NCBI RefSeq assembly: GCF_001854325.1
Contig: NZ_CP017755.1
Location: 1,488,001 to 1,552,000, forward strand
Direction: 5' to 3'
DNA from: Cupriavidus malaysiensis
GTDB taxonomy: Bacteria > Pseudomonadota > Gammaproteobacteria > Burkholderiales > Burkholderiaceae
DNA length: 64,000 nt
In this document: piece after piece, positions 7,799 to 17,558 of the stretch
Layout: every line of letters starts with the position of its first letter
Numbering within the stretch: position 1 is the stretch's first letter
Notes under the pieces: generated by a model
What the model was told of the DNA's origin: nothing
What the model saw: only the letters and a program-made list of their open reading frames with translations
Databases searched by the model: none
Made by a program: the position numbers and the translations under genes

Positions 7799-8662
7799 AT
7801 GGAAGCACGGGACAAGACTGTGTTCACGGCGGAGCAGCTCGACGCCTACTTTGCGTCCTACGTCGGCATGGAAGGTGGCGATCCGGCTGCCCCGGTCTGG
7901 TTCTGCGATGCCACGCCGCATACCTGGGCCGAAGCCCTGGCTGCGCCGCTGGTGCCGCGCGCCGAGCCGACCGCCTGGGACAGCGACTTCCGCGCGCGCC
8001 ATCACGATGTGATGCAGCGCTGGCAGTCCCACCAGAAGATCGCACGCATCATGGCGTCCGCTCGCGCCGAAGTGTTCCGTCGGCCGCAGAGTGAATGCGA
8101 CTGGCAGCACTATTTCGATACGCACCTGTTCGCGCCGGGCGGGGCCGAGTTCAAGATGAGCCTGTTTCCGCTGCCGGCCAACCATATCGGTTCGGTGCCC
8201 TGGTCGCAGGCATTCCGCGGCCAGCCGGCTCTGGTGCCCAAGCGGCGCTACCTGGACCTGTGCCGCAACGGCGGGCGCTTCCGCTTCGTCGCCGACACCC
8301 GCCGGCGCTGGAAGCCCAAGCTGGTGGTCTGCTTCGGCGAGCGGCACCGGGAAGATTTCGTGCAGGCATTCGGTCTCGGGCACGTGCACGCGAGCGAGCA
8401 CGTGCTGCAGCCGGCCGACCAGGCCAAGACGCTCTACATGGTCGAGCACGACAACACCACCTGGATCATGTGCGCGGCGCTGGCGGGCGCCGCCGGCATG
8501 ACCTCCGACGTGCTGCTGGATGCCTTGGGCGCCTTCATCGCGCCGTGGCTGGAGCAGGCCGACTTCGCGCGCTGCGGTGGGCACTGCGGCCGGGCCGCGG
8601 CGGTGTCGCCGCAGCGCCGGCTGCCGGAGTCGAGCTGGCTCGGAGCGCTGCGGGCGGCCTGA
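7799..8662 (+). CDS. Conserved-looking hypothetical protein, 287 aa
   Basis: I do not recognise this protein with confidence. The ATG at 7799 is preceded by GGGGAG about 11 bases upstream, and codon use looks normal for the replicon. It has no signal peptide or membrane helix. Noticeable segments are AYFASYVGMEGGDPAAPVWF near the N-terminus, FKMSLFPLPANHIGS in the middle, and RRRWKPKLVVCFGERHREDF followed by FGL. A hydrophobic core VCFGERH after a Pro-Lys is reminiscent of the uracil-DNA-glycosylase-like fold (PKLVV..G..), but that is only an impression. Cysteines (CGGHCG) cluster near the C-terminus. It stands alone, with about 200 bp before the next gene. Confidence 0.75.
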   Translation: MEARDKTVFTAEQLDAYFASYVGMEGGDPAAPVWFCDATPHTWAEALAAPLVPRAEPTAWDSDFRARHHDVMQRWQSHQKIARIMASARAEVFRRPQSECDWQHYFDTHLFAPGGAEFKMSLFPLPANHIGSVPWSQAFRGQPALVPKRRYLDLCRNGGRFRFVADTRRRWKPKLVVCFGERHREDFVQAFGLGHVHASEHVLQPADQAKTLYMVEHDNTTWIMCAALAGAAGMTSDVLLDALGAFIAPWLEQADFARCGGHCGRAAAVSPQRRLPESSWLGALRAA

Positions 8663-8861
8663 GCCTCCCGGGCGGCGGCACGCGCGGCCGGCCGCCGCCG
8701 ACCCGGTCGCCAAGGCGGCAACCGTGATCGCGCCCGCGCTGCGCCGGGCCTAGCTGGCGCGCACGATGTGCACGGGACGGCGCTTGCCACTGGCGGGGTG
8801 GCAGGCTTGGGAGTAAAATCGCTGCCTTCGCTCTTCCGGCAGTCCCCCCTATAACATAACA

Positions 8862-9938
8862 ATGAGCCCCCGTTCTTCGCGCTTGGCGTGCATCGATGCA
8901 CTCAAGGCGGTCAGTTCGCAGCTGATTGTTCTGCATCATCTCGCCTTCTACGGTCCGATGTCCGATGCGGCGCACGTGCTTGCGCCCGGCGTGCTCGACT
9001 GGCTCTCCCAATACGCCCGCATCGCGGTGCAGGTCTTCCTGGTGGTCAGCGGCTTCCTCGCCGCGCGCAGCCTCGCGCCGGGCGGCGAGCTGCTGGTGCA
9101 GCGCCCGCTGGCCGCCTTGTGGCGGCGCTACCAGAAGCTCGTGGTGCCCTATAGCGTGGCCATCGTGCTGGCCATCGCCGGGGCGGCGGTGGCGCGCCAC
9201 TGGATGCACCACGATTCGATTCCCGCGGCGCCGCACCTGCGCCAGTTCATCGCCCACGTGTTGCTGCTGCACAGCCTGCTCGACGTGGACGCGCTGTCGG
9301 CCGGCGTCTGGTACGTGGCCATCGACATGCAACTGTTCGCGCTGCTGCTGGCGCTGCTGTGGGCGGCCCGCACCATCGGCGCCGGTGCGCGCGGCTTCGG
9401 CATCGTCCTGGTCGTGGCGATGGCGCTGGCCTCGCTGTTCTGGTTCAACCGCGATGCCGCCTGGGACGTCTGGGCGGTCTACTTCTTTGGCGCCTACGGG
9501 CTGGGTACGCTGGCCTACTGGGCGTCCAGCCCCGGGCGCCCGGCGCTGCCCCTGCTGCTGCTAGGGGCGGTGGCCCTGCTGGCGCTGGCGGTGGACTTCC
9601 GCCTGCGCATCGCCCTGGCGCTGGTGGTGGCCTTGCTGCTCGGCGTGGTGCGGCGCCAGGGTTGGCTGGAGCAATGGCAGGGCGGGGCGCTGCTGGCCTG
9701 GTGCGGGCGCGTCTCCTACTCGGTATTCCTGGTCCACTTCCCGGTCTGCCTGGTGGTCAACGCCTTGTTCTTCCATTTCCTGCCTGGGCGGCCGCTGGCC
9801 AATGCCTGCGGCATGGTGCTGGCGTGGGCGGCCAGCAACGTTGCCGGGGCGCTGTTCCATCGCTATGTCGAGGCCGCCGGCCTGACCGGGCTGTTGCGCG
9901 CGCGCTGGATGCTCTGGCGCAGCGGCCATGCGGCCTGA
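8862..9938 (+). CDS. Acyltransferase-3 family membrane protein
   Basis: The 358-residue protein belongs to the OafA/YrhL-type acyltransferase 3 family, which transfers acetyl or other acyl groups to sugars or polymers at the inner membrane. The N-terminus ACIDALKAVSSQLIVLHHLAFYG carries the family's conserved Asp/Lys and His-His region. QVFLVVSGFLAAR follows, and about ten hydrophobic helices are visible. The late RVSYSVFLVHFPV matches the usual YS.YL.H motif. No periplasmic SGNH domain is present. Its substrate is unknown; cellulose acetylation is conceivable given the operon 3.5 kb away but has no direct support. A terminator follows at 9974. Confidence 0.88.
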   Translation: MSPRSSRLACIDALKAVSSQLIVLHHLAFYGPMSDAAHVLAPGVLDWLSQYARIAVQVFLVVSGFLAARSLAPGGELLVQRPLAALWRRYQKLVVPYSVAIVLAIAGAAVARHWMHHDSIPAAPHLRQFIAHVLLLHSLLDVDALSAGVWYVAIDMQLFALLLALLWAARTIGAGARGFGIVLVVAMALASLFWFNRDAAWDVWAVYFFGAYGLGTLAYWASSPGRPALPLLLLGAVALLALAVDFRLRIALALVVALLLGVVRRQGWLEQWQGGALLAWCGRVSYSVFLVHFPVCLVVNALFFHFLPGRPLANACGMVLAWAASNVAGALFHRYVEAAGLTGLLRARWMLWRSGHAA

Positions 9939-9973
9939 CCGGCGGCACGGGGCGCACAGGGTCGATCGTGCGA

Positions 9974-9998
9974 GCGGCACCCATCGGGTGCCGCTTTC
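9974..9998 (+). terminator. Rho-independent terminator after the acyltransferase gene
   Basis: A perfect 9-bp stem GCGGCACCC / GGGTGCCGC with a 3-base loop is followed by TTTCTC, 36 bases after the acyltransferase stop. Confidence 0.75.
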
Positions 9999-10113
9999 TC
10001 ATGGTGCCGTGCACCGCGCCTGATGCCCGCCGGCCGTCCGGCCGTGGCCCGTCCTGCACCTCGGTGGTGCGCGGATGGCGTGTGCTGCGCCTCACACAGG
10101 GCTGAAATCGAGG

Positions 10114-10143
10114 TTGGGAGATGGCACGAAGGTTGCCTAGTAT
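10114..10143 (+). promoter_or_regulatory. Candidate sigma-70 promoter of the URC operon
   Basis: TTGGGA (10114-10119) and TAGTAT (10138-10143) are separated by 18 bases. Transcription would start near 10150, just upstream of the RutR-like operator and about 40 bases before the first ATG. Confidence 0.5.
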
Positions 10144-10154
10144 GGAAGCGTAAA

Positions 10155-10172
10155 CCTGACCATTTGGTCAGG
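10155..10172. promoter_or_regulatory. RutR-box operator
   Basis: CCTGACCA-TT-TGGTCAGG is a perfect 8-bp inverted repeat. Its core TGACCA-N2-TGGTCA matches the RutR consensus TTGACCANNTGGTCAA at every position but the outermost pair. It lies just downstream of the predicted -10, where a bound TetR-type dimer would block transcription. The operon it precedes encodes a RutR-like regulator, so the operator and its regulator are linked. Confidence 0.82.
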
Positions 10173-10192
10173 ATTTCCTTACCGAGGCCGTC

Positions 10193-11427
<1,235 letters not shown>

Positions 11428-11431
<4 letters not shown>

Positions 11432-12732
11432 ACGCTTTTCCGGAAGGGGATCTGGCGGGGGCCGGCGGTGCGGACGCAGGGAGCGGCTGGCTCTGTCCGC
11501 TGCCGGAGGGGCATCCCGCGGCAGCGCTGCTGAGCGCGCGGGCCGTGCGCAAGCATTGTGCCGAAGTGACGCGTTTCGTTGCCTCCGGGGAGTCGGCGCT
11601 GTTCAGCTGGCACCCGGAACGGGTGCCGGAAATCGCGGACTACGTGAGCGCGACCATCCGGCGCCGCTATCCGGACCTGGTCGTGCCCTACCATAGCCGC
11701 TGGCGCCATTTCGAGGCCGGCGGGCCCGGCGAGACCGTCGACCGCTGGCGCATGCTGTGCGAGCGCGCCGGCCTGAACGGGCCGGAGCAGCGCGAGGAGC
11801 GCGCCCGCATCGGCATCGACCTGGTGATTCCCAGCGTGCTGCTCGACGCCGGCGCCGGGCCAGACTGGCGCTACCGGGATTCCGCCAGCGACCAGATGCT
11901 GAGCCGCTCGGAGGGACTCGGCGTGGCCAGCTTCGACCTGTTCGCCCGCGGCGGCTTCTCCGCCGCGCTGGGCGACCCGCTGCGCGCCGATGCCGAGCGG
12001 CTGATGCGCATCGACGTCTCCTCCATCGCCAGCGCCTTCCAGGTCGCGCAGCATAATCCGCTGGTCGGCCTGGACGGCCGCGCCGGCCTGCTGCGGCGCC
12101 TGGGCGAGGTGGCGCAGGCCACGCCGGCCGTGTTCGGCGCGCCGGCCCGGCTCGGCAACCTGTTCGACTACCTGCGGGCGCATGCCAGCGATGGCCGCAT
12201 CGAAGCCGGCTTCGTGCTGCGTACCTTGCTGGTGGCCCTGGGGCCGGTGTGGCCGGGGCGCATGGTGCTGGATGGCGTGCCGCTGGGAGACTGCTGGCGG
12301 CACGCCGCCGCCGCCGGCGGCCTGGTCCCGCTGCACAAGCTCACGCAGTGGCTGACCTACTCGATGCTGGAACCGCTGGAGGATGGCGGGCTGACGGTGA
12401 CCGGCCTGGACGCGCTGACCGGCCTGCCGGAGTACCGCAACGGCGGCCTGCTCTACGACTTCGCGCTGATGGTGCCGCGTGACCCGGGCTTCGCCGGGCA
12501 CGCCCACACGGTAGGCGAGCCGGCCATCGTCGAATGGCGGGCCTTGACCGTGTCGGGCCTCGACCTGGTGGCGCAGAGCGTGCGCGATGCGCTCGGGCTG
12601 TCGGCCGAGGCCTTCCCGCTGGCGCGCGTGCTGGAGGGCGGCACCTGGGCGGCTGGCCGGCGCATCGCCGCCCAGCGGCGGCCTGGCGGCCCGCCGCCGT
12701 TCTCCATGATCAGCGACGGTACGGTGTTCTGA
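11428..12732 (+). CDS. DUF1688 protein, URC4-like uracil catabolism enzyme
   Basis: The 434-residue protein matches the URC4/DUF1688 family, named from the yeast URC pathway that converts uracil to urea and 3-hydroxypropionate. Family-like segments are [18 protein letters not shown] at the start, [46 protein letters not shown] and the invariant-looking end [10 protein letters not shown]. The exact chemistry is not settled; it is thought to act after URC1, on a ribosylurea-type intermediate. The ATG at 11428 overlaps the URC1 stop, so the two proteins are made together. It appears cytoplasmic. Confidence 0.88.
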
Positions 12733-12755
12733 CGCGGGCGCGCGGCAGGCGGGCG

Positions 12756-12773
12756 GGCAGCCGCAAGGCTGCC
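12756..12773 (+). other. Intercistronic hairpin between the URC4-like gene and upp
   Basis: GGCAGCC-GCAA-GGCTGCC forms a 7-bp stem with a stable GNRA-type tetraloop and no U-tract. It may stabilise or attenuate the mRNA between the two genes. Confidence 0.4.
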
Positions 12774-12848
12774 GGCGCCGGCCGTTGCCGCCGCGTCCGC
12801 GGGCCTGTCTCGTGGTCCCCGTCTGCAACCTGCCCCAGGAGCGACAAT

Positions 12849-13517
12849 ATGAACGACATCTCTTCAGCGACCCGGCTCGAAGGCGCCGCGCCCAATGTGC
12901 TGGTGGTCAGCCATCCGCTTGTCCAGCACAAGGTCACGCTGGCGCGCAGCGAGGAAACCACCACCGACAATTTCCGCCGGCTGGTGCGCGAGATCAGCCA
13001 GTTGCTGACCTATGAGGCCACGCGCGACCTGGCCATGGAGACGATCGACATCAAGACGCCGATCGCGCCGATGCGCTCGCCGGTGCTGTCCGGCAAGAAG
13101 CTGTGCCTGGTCTCGATCCTGCGCGCCGGCAACGGATTCCTCGATGGCATGCTCGAACTGCTGCCGGCCGCCCGCGTCGGCCACATCGGCTTGTACCGCG
13201 ATCCGGAGACGCTCGAACCGATCGAGTACTACTTCAAGATGCCCGAAGACATCCACGAGCGCCTGGTGATCGTGGTCGACCCGATGCTTGCCACCGGCAA
13301 CTCCGCCGTGGCCGCGCTCAACCGGCTCAAGGAGGCCGGCGTCAGCGCGCTCAAGTACGTCTGCCTGATCGCCTCGCGCCCGGGCCTGCGCGCGCTGCAG
13401 GCGGCGCATCCGGACGTGGCCATCGTCACCGCGGCGATCGACGAGACGCTCAACGAGCACGGCTACATCGTGCCGGGGCTGGGCGACGCCGGCGACCGCC
13501 TCTACGGTACCCGCTGA
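12849..13517 (+). CDS. upp: Uracil phosphoribosyltransferase (URC6-equivalent)
   Basis: UPRT makes UMP from uracil and PRPP. The 222-residue sequence has the family landmarks [24 protein letters not shown] at the N-terminus, [13 protein letters not shown] and [19 protein letters not shown]. The PRPP-binding loop is [12 protein letters not shown] and the uracil-binding end is [17 protein letters not shown]. In yeast the URC pathway needs a UPRT (URC6) to form the nucleotide that URC1 attacks, so this copy probably serves catabolism as well as salvage. A good ribosome-binding site (AGGAG) precedes the ATG at 12849. Its TGA overlaps the next ATG by one base (TGATG). Confidence 0.95.
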   Translation: MNDISSATRLEGAAPNVLVVSHPLVQHKVTLARSEETTTDNFRRLVREISQLLTYEATRDLAMETIDIKTPIAPMRSPVLSGKKLCLVSILRAGNGFLDGMLELLPAARVGHIGLYRDPETLEPIEYYFKMPEDIHERLVIVVDPMLATGNSAVAALNRLKEAGVSALKYVCLIASRPGLRALQAAHPDVAIVTAAIDETLNEHGYIVPGLGDAGDRLYGTR

Positions 13518-14242
13518 TGGACCTCGCGGCCACGGCGGATGGCCGGCTGCCCCCGAGCGCGGCCGGCGCGGCGGGCGGGGGCCGCATCCGCCAGGAGAAC
13601 GAGGCGCGCATCCTGCGTGCGGCGGAATATGTATTCGCGCGGGCGGGATTCGCCGGCGCCACCATGGCCGACATCGCCGTGCGCGCCGGCGTGCCCAAGT
13701 CCAACCTGCACTACTACTTCCGCACCAAGCAGGCGCTGTACCGTGCCGTGCTGTCCCACACGCTGCGCCTCTGGCTGTCGGAAACCGACATCATCGATGC
13801 CGCTACGCCGCCGCGGCGCGCGCTGGAGCAGTACATCCGCGCCAAGATGCGGCTGTCGGCCAGCTACCCCGACGCGTCGCGCGTGTTCGCCAACGAGCTG
13901 CTGCACGGCGCGCCGGAGATCGCCGACGTGCTGGGTGGCGCCTTGCGCGCGCTGGTGGCGCGCAAGGCCGAGGTGATCCGGCAATGGGTGGCCAGCGGGC
14001 AGATGGCGAGCGTTGATCCGCAGCACCTGTTCTTCACTATCTGGGCCGCCACCCAGACCTATGCCGATTTCGAGACCCAGGTGTGCGCCGTGCTCGGCGT
14101 GAGCCGGCTCGGTGCACGCGAGTTCGAGCGCGCCACCGACCACCTGGTCGGGCTGTTGTTGCGCGGCTGCGGCCTCCCGGGCGACGAAGGCGGTGCCGCC
14201 ATGGCGCCGGCGGAAGGGGAGCGCGGCGACCACGGGGCCTGA
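13517..14242 (+). CDS. RutR-like TetR-family regulator of pyrimidine metabolism
   Basis: The 241-residue protein has a TetR helix-turn-helix (residues about 30-75: ILRAAEYVFARAGFAGATM, then VPKSNLHYYFRTKQALYRAV). Its C-terminal half closely parallels E. coli RutR: LSASYPDASRVFANELLHGAP, QWVASGQMASVDPQHLFF and IWAATQTYADFETQV each have direct counterparts. RutR binds uracil or thymine and then releases its operator. Here the gene is the last of the URC operon and the operon promoter has a RutR box, so negative autoregulation with induction by uracil is likely. The start ATG at 13517 overlaps the upp stop. Confidence 0.86.
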   Translation: MDLAATADGRLPPSAAGAAGGGRIRQENEARILRAAEYVFARAGFAGATMADIAVRAGVPKSNLHYYFRTKQALYRAVLSHTLRLWLSETDIIDAATPPRRALEQYIRAKMRLSASYPDASRVFANELLHGAPEIADVLGGALRALVARKAEVIRQWVASGQMASVDPQHLFFTIWAATQTYADFETQVCAVLGVSRLGAREFERATDHLVGLLLRGCGLPGDEGGAAMAPAEGERGDHGA

Positions 14243-14319
14243 ACGACCCGGACGTCCCGGACGTCCCGGTCGCCGCGGCATACTGGCGGGATCACGTACG
14301 GTAACCACAGGGACCCACC

Positions 14320-15606
14320 ATGCTCGACCTGATCCTGCGCCACTGCAGCCTGCCCGACGGGCGTAGCGACATTGACATCGGCATCGCCGGCGCCCGCATC
14401 GTGGCGCTGGAGCCGGCGCTTGCCGCCAGCGCCGGCGAAGAGATCGATGCCGCCGGACAACTGGTGTCGCCGCCTTTCGTCGATGCCCACTTCCATATGG
14501 ACTCGACCCTTTCCTACGGGCAGCCGCGCGTGAACCGCTCGGGCACGCTGCTGGAAGGGATCGCGCTGTGGGGGGAACTCAAGCCCCTGCTGACGCAAGA
14601 GGCCCTGGTCGAGCGGGCACTGGCCTATTGCGACTGGGCGGTGGCCAAGGGCCTGCTGGCGATCCGCTCGCACGTGGACGTGTGCGATCCGCGGCTGCTG
14701 GCGGTGGAGGCGCTGCTGCACGTGCGCGAACGGGTCCGGCCCTATCTCGATCTCCAGCTCGTCGCCTTTCCGCAGGACGGTCTGCTACGCGCGCCGGGCG
14801 CGCTGGACAACCTGCGCCGCGCGCTCGACATGGGGGTGGACGTGGTCGGCGGCATCCCGCACTTCGAGCGGACCATGGCCGATGGGACAGAGTCGGTGCG
14901 CATCCTCTGCGAACTGGCGAGCGAGCGCGGCCTGCGCGTCGACATGCATTGCGACGAAAGCGACGATCCGATGTCGCGGCATATCGAGACGCTGGCCTGC
15001 CAAAGCCAGCGCCTCGGGCTGCAGGGCAGGGTGGCGGGCTCGCACCTGACCTCGATGCATTCGATGGACAACTACTACGTGTCGAAACTGCTGCCCCTGA
15101 TGCGCGAGGCCGGCGTGGCCGCCATCGCCAACCCGCTGATCAATATCACGCTGCAGGGGCGGCACGACACCTATCCGAAGCGGCGCGGCATGACGCGGGT
15201 GCCGGAACTGCTGGCGGCCGGCGTGCCGGTCGCCTTCGGCCACGACTGCGTGATGGACCCCTGGTACGGCCTGGGCTCGGCGGACATGCTGGAGGTCGCG
15301 CACATGGGTCTGCACGTCGCGCAGATGACCGGCCAGGAAGCCATGCGCGAATGCTTCGCGGCGGTCACCGCGACGCCTGCCGCCATCCTCGGCCTGGAAG
15401 GCTACGGGCTGGCGCCAGGATGCCGCGCCGACCTCGTGCTGCTGCAGGCGCGCGATCCGGTCGAGGCCCTGCGGCTGCGCGCCACGCGCCTGCTGGTGCT
15501 GCGTGCCGGCAAGGTGGTGGCCAGGACGCCACCCGCGACGGCGACCCTCTACCTGTCCGGGCGCCCGCCTTCGGTCAGCTTCCAGCCGCCCCGGGGCCAG
15601 GCATGA
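14320..15606 (+). CDS. codA: Cytosine deaminase (amidohydrolase family)
   Basis: The 428-residue protein is a metal-dependent amidohydrolase of the CodA type, converting cytosine to uracil and ammonia. Metal ligands are seen in PFVDAHFHMD (HxH), RSHVDVCD, DMHCDESDD (His and the CodA-type Glu) and SHLTSMH. The late Asp is in PVAFGHDCVMDPWYGLG, which is diagnostic for cytosine deaminase. A 77-bp gap separates it from the regulator gene, so it may be in the URC operon or have its own promoter; I saw no second RutR box there. It would feed uracil to the upstream UPRT/URC enzymes. Related enzymes act on isoguanine or creatinine, so the substrate remains inferred. Confidence 0.87.
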   Translation: MLDLILRHCSLPDGRSDIDIGIAGARIVALEPALAASAGEEIDAAGQLVSPPFVDAHFHMDSTLSYGQPRVNRSGTLLEGIALWGELKPLLTQEALVERALAYCDWAVAKGLLAIRSHVDVCDPRLLAVEALLHVRERVRPYLDLQLVAFPQDGLLRAPGALDNLRRALDMGVDVVGGIPHFERTMADGTESVRILCELASERGLRVDMHCDESDDPMSRHIETLACQSQRLGLQGRVAGSHLTSMHSMDNYYVSKLLPLMREAGVAAIANPLINITLQGRHDTYPKRRGMTRVPELLAAGVPVAFGHDCVMDPWYGLGSADMLEVAHMGLHVAQMTGQEAMRECFAAVTATPAAILGLEGYGLAPGCRADLVLLQARDPVEALRLRATRLLVLRAGKVVARTPPATATLYLSGRPPSVSFQPPRGQA

Positions 15607-15684
15607 GAGCGGGCAGCCGGCGATGCCGCGGCGGCTGTGGCGCCTGCTCTGGCACATTTCTGTGACAATATTTTTGATAACCCC

Positions 15685-15713
15685 TTGACGTAGGTTGGGC
15701 TGCCAAGCATAAT
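15685..15713 (+). promoter_or_regulatory. Sigma-70 promoter of tRNA-Leu
   Basis: TTGACG (15685-15690) and CATAAT (15708-15713) lie exactly 17 bases apart, 40 bases before the tRNA 5' end. It is one of the clearest promoters in the window. Confidence 0.8.
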
Positions 15714-15753
15714 CTTGTTCTTCGCTTCGAACGCCGGTGGCGCGAGAGACGAA

Positions 15754-15840
15754 GCCCAGATGGCGGAATTGGTAGACGCACTAGGTTCAGGTCCTAGCGG
15801 TGGCAACACTGTGGAGGTTCGAGTCCTCTTCTGGGCACCA
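15754..15840 (+). tRNA. tRNA-Leu (anticodon CAG)
   Basis: An 87-base class-II tRNA with acceptor stem GCCCAGA / TCTGGGC, discriminator A and encoded CCA. The D-arm is TGGCGGAATTGGTAGACGCA, the anticodon arm CTAGG-TTCAGGT-CCTAG. A long variable arm is followed by the T-arm GGTTCGAGTCC. The anticodon CAG reads CUG, the dominant leucine codon of this genome. Confidence 0.98.
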
Positions 15841-16132
15841 TATCCAAAAGGCAGATGATCGCAAGATCATCTGCCTTTTTCATTTGTCCGCCCGGAAAGT
15901 CAGGTGCCTGCGCACCTGACGTGAGGACTCGAAGGGCCTGGCTTGCAAGCCAGGCCGGGGTCGCGCCAGTGTGACCGAGTCCTCTTCTGGGCACCATATT
16001 TGAAAGGCAGATGATCACAAGATCGTCTGCCTTTTTCATTTTGTCCGCCCGGAAAGCCGGGTGCCTGCGCACTTGAGGTGGGGACTCGAGGGCCTGGCTT
16101 GCAGGTCGGGCCGGTGCGGCCGCGTGCGCTTC
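15821..16132. repeat. 156-bp tandem duplication containing the tRNA-Leu 3' end and terminator
   Basis: Two head-to-tail units, 15821-15976 and about 15977-16132, each begin GAGTCCTCTTCTGGGCACCA (the last 20 bases of tRNA-Leu). They continue through a terminator hairpin and a shared GTCCGCCCGGAAAG segment. The period is exactly 156 bases. Unit 1 also holds a perfect 9-bp dyad (15899-15920) and a perfect 22-bp palindrome (15935-15956). Both are degraded in unit 2, indicating an old duplication under no constraint. Confidence 0.9.
15846..15880 (+). terminator. Rho-independent terminator of tRNA-Leu
   Basis: An 11-bp GC-containing stem GGCAGATGATC / GATCATCTGCC with loop GCAA is flanked by AAAA and TTTTT, five bases after the tRNA. 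A second, slightly decayed copy lies at 16003-16035 in the duplicated unit. Confidence 0.9.
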
Positions 16133-16458
16133 CGGGCGGCAATATCCGGTTCCGCGGGCAGCCGGATCGGCTTGTGATACATCGGCAGCGCCCGCCGAAA
16201 GAGCCTGCGCAGGCGGGCGCTTTGCATGCGCTTCTCGATGGTGCATCGCCTGCCGCATGAGCGGCGTTTCCCGTCTTTCCAGCGGTATCGGCAGCGCCGC
16301 CGCGCTGCCTCGTCCACGAAGTGTTACGTCGCTGTATCAAGGCCGCGCCGACCTCCGCGCGCAGCGTTGGCGCCCGCTCGCCGGCGCCTTACACGGCCTT
16401 GCGCAATCGCCTATGCTCAAGCAAATCGGGCGGCGTTCATTGGGCAGAGGGGCGCGCC
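16133..16458. other. 326-bp intergenic region
   Basis: Nothing convincing is seen between the tRNA-linked repeat and the next gene. Possible upstream starts for the gene at 16459 fall here, but the encoded residues are Arg/Ser-rich and unlike a leader. Confidence 0.4.
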
Positions 16459-17445
16459 ATGTGTGTTGTCTTGTCATGGTCGAGAGAGGGAGAGTCCGGA
16501 CGCCGGTCCGGACTTCGGCGTCGTCTTGTCGCCTGCGGCACTGCGGCGCCTCCCCATGCTTCCCGCCGCTGCGGGCTGCTGTTGCTGCTGCAACTGTTGC
16601 TGCTGCCGGCCTTCGTTCAAGCTGAGGAGTCCTCTGTCGAGTGGCGCCAGCCCCGTGCTGGCGACACGGCAGCCGATCGCGATGGCATGGTGGCCGCAGC
16701 CGCCGTGACCGGCGCCGCCACGGTAGCGCAGGATGCGCCGGCGGCGGTGGCCTCACTGGGGCGGCCGCTTGCGGGCGCCACGCCGTCGGCTGGCCTCGGC
16801 GGCACGGCAGAGGCGGCGGCTCGCAAGGCCGAGTCATTCACCTCGCCGATTCCGGCGCAGGTCGAGCCGGTCGAGTATGAGCGGCAGGCAGCGCCGGTGG
16901 GCGGCTATGGCTACAGCGGCGTGCCGGGCACCAGCCTGGCCGAGCGCGAGGCCGCGCTGGCCGCCCGGGCCGGCGCGGAGCCGCCGGCCATGCACGTCGA
17001 CGATGCCACCACCGCGATCGGCTTCGTCGATGCCCGCAGCAACGCTATGTCGCTTGCCTATGACCGCGTGTTGCCTGGTGCGGGCGGCGTGACCATCCAG
17101 TCGCGCTTGCAGTTTGCCTACCAACCGGGCGGAGGCCCCGGCCATCCGATCTTCGGCGACCAGTTGCTCGATGCCAGCGCGGCCGGGGTGGCGGTGCGCC
17201 TGTACAGTGCGCAGCCCACCCGGCTGGCGGGGGTCTACCCCTTCGTCGAAGCCGACTGGTGGCAGAACAGCCGTACCCAGACGATCAACGTCAACGGTAC
17301 CAAGGTCGACGCGGACCTGCTGCGCGGATTGTTCTCGGTCAATGTCGGCGCGCATGGCAACACGGTCAGCGGCATGAACCTGTGGCTCAAGGTGAAGGCG
17401 GGGCACAGCGGCGGCGCAACGGTCGGGGCGCGCTATCGCTGGTAG
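16459..17445 (+). CDS. Putative outer-membrane beta-barrel protein
   Basis: The protein is 328 residues from the ATG at 16459. After a long Arg-rich N-region comes a strong signal-peptide core LLLLLQLLLLPAFVQA, cleaved before EE. About 130 residues of Ala/Gly/Pro-rich sequence follow. The C-terminal half then shows alternating hydrophobic strands (NAMSLAYDRVLPG, VTIQSRLQFAY, GVAVRLYSAQ, VYPFVEADWW) and ends in the aromatic VGARYRW, typical of Bam-dependent barrels. I cannot assign a family or function. The unusually long positive region before the hydrophobic core makes the exact start uncertain. Hairpin 17484-17504 follows the stop. Confidence 0.65.
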   Translation: MCVVLSWSREGESGRRSGLRRRLVACGTAAPPHASRRCGLLLLLQLLLLPAFVQAEESSVEWRQPRAGDTAADRDGMVAAAAVTGAATVAQDAPAAVASLGRPLAGATPSAGLGGTAEAAARKAESFTSPIPAQVEPVEYERQAAPVGGYGYSGVPGTSLAEREAALAARAGAEPPAMHVDDATTAIGFVDARSNAMSLAYDRVLPGAGGVTIQSRLQFAYQPGGGPGHPIFGDQLLDASAAGVAVRLYSAQPTRLAGVYPFVEADWWQNSRTQTINVNGTKVDADLLRGLFSVNVGAHGNTVSGMNLWLKVKAGHSGGATVGARYRW

Positions 17446-17483
17446 CGCGGGGCCGGCAGGCCGAGGCCCTTCGATGCCCCTCG

Positions 17484-17504
17484 GACGCCCTATCTTAGGG
17501 CGTC
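17484..17504 (+). terminator. Hairpin after the putative outer-membrane protein gene
   Basis: A perfect 9-bp stem GACGCCCTA / TAGGGCGTC with a TCT loop lies 39 bases after the stop. It is not followed by a U-tract, so termination is uncertain. Confidence 0.35.
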
Positions 17505-17516
17505 ATAAGAAAATGC

Positions 17517-17545
17517 TTGCGTTCGGTGCGAAGCTGGTCAATAAT
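17517..17545 (+). promoter_or_regulatory. Candidate promoter of tRNA-Arg
   Basis: TTGCGT (17517-17522) and AATAAT (17540-17545) are separated by 17 bases and end 13 bases before the tRNA. Confidence 0.6.
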
Positions 17546-17558
17546 TGCGTCCTCGCGT

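Noticed and set aside
15977-16132. The second tRNA tail considered as a second tRNA-Leu gene or an island end
   Set aside because: Only the last 20 bases of the tRNA are present, and the direct repeats enclose just 156 bp with no integrase, so neither a gene nor an island is supported.
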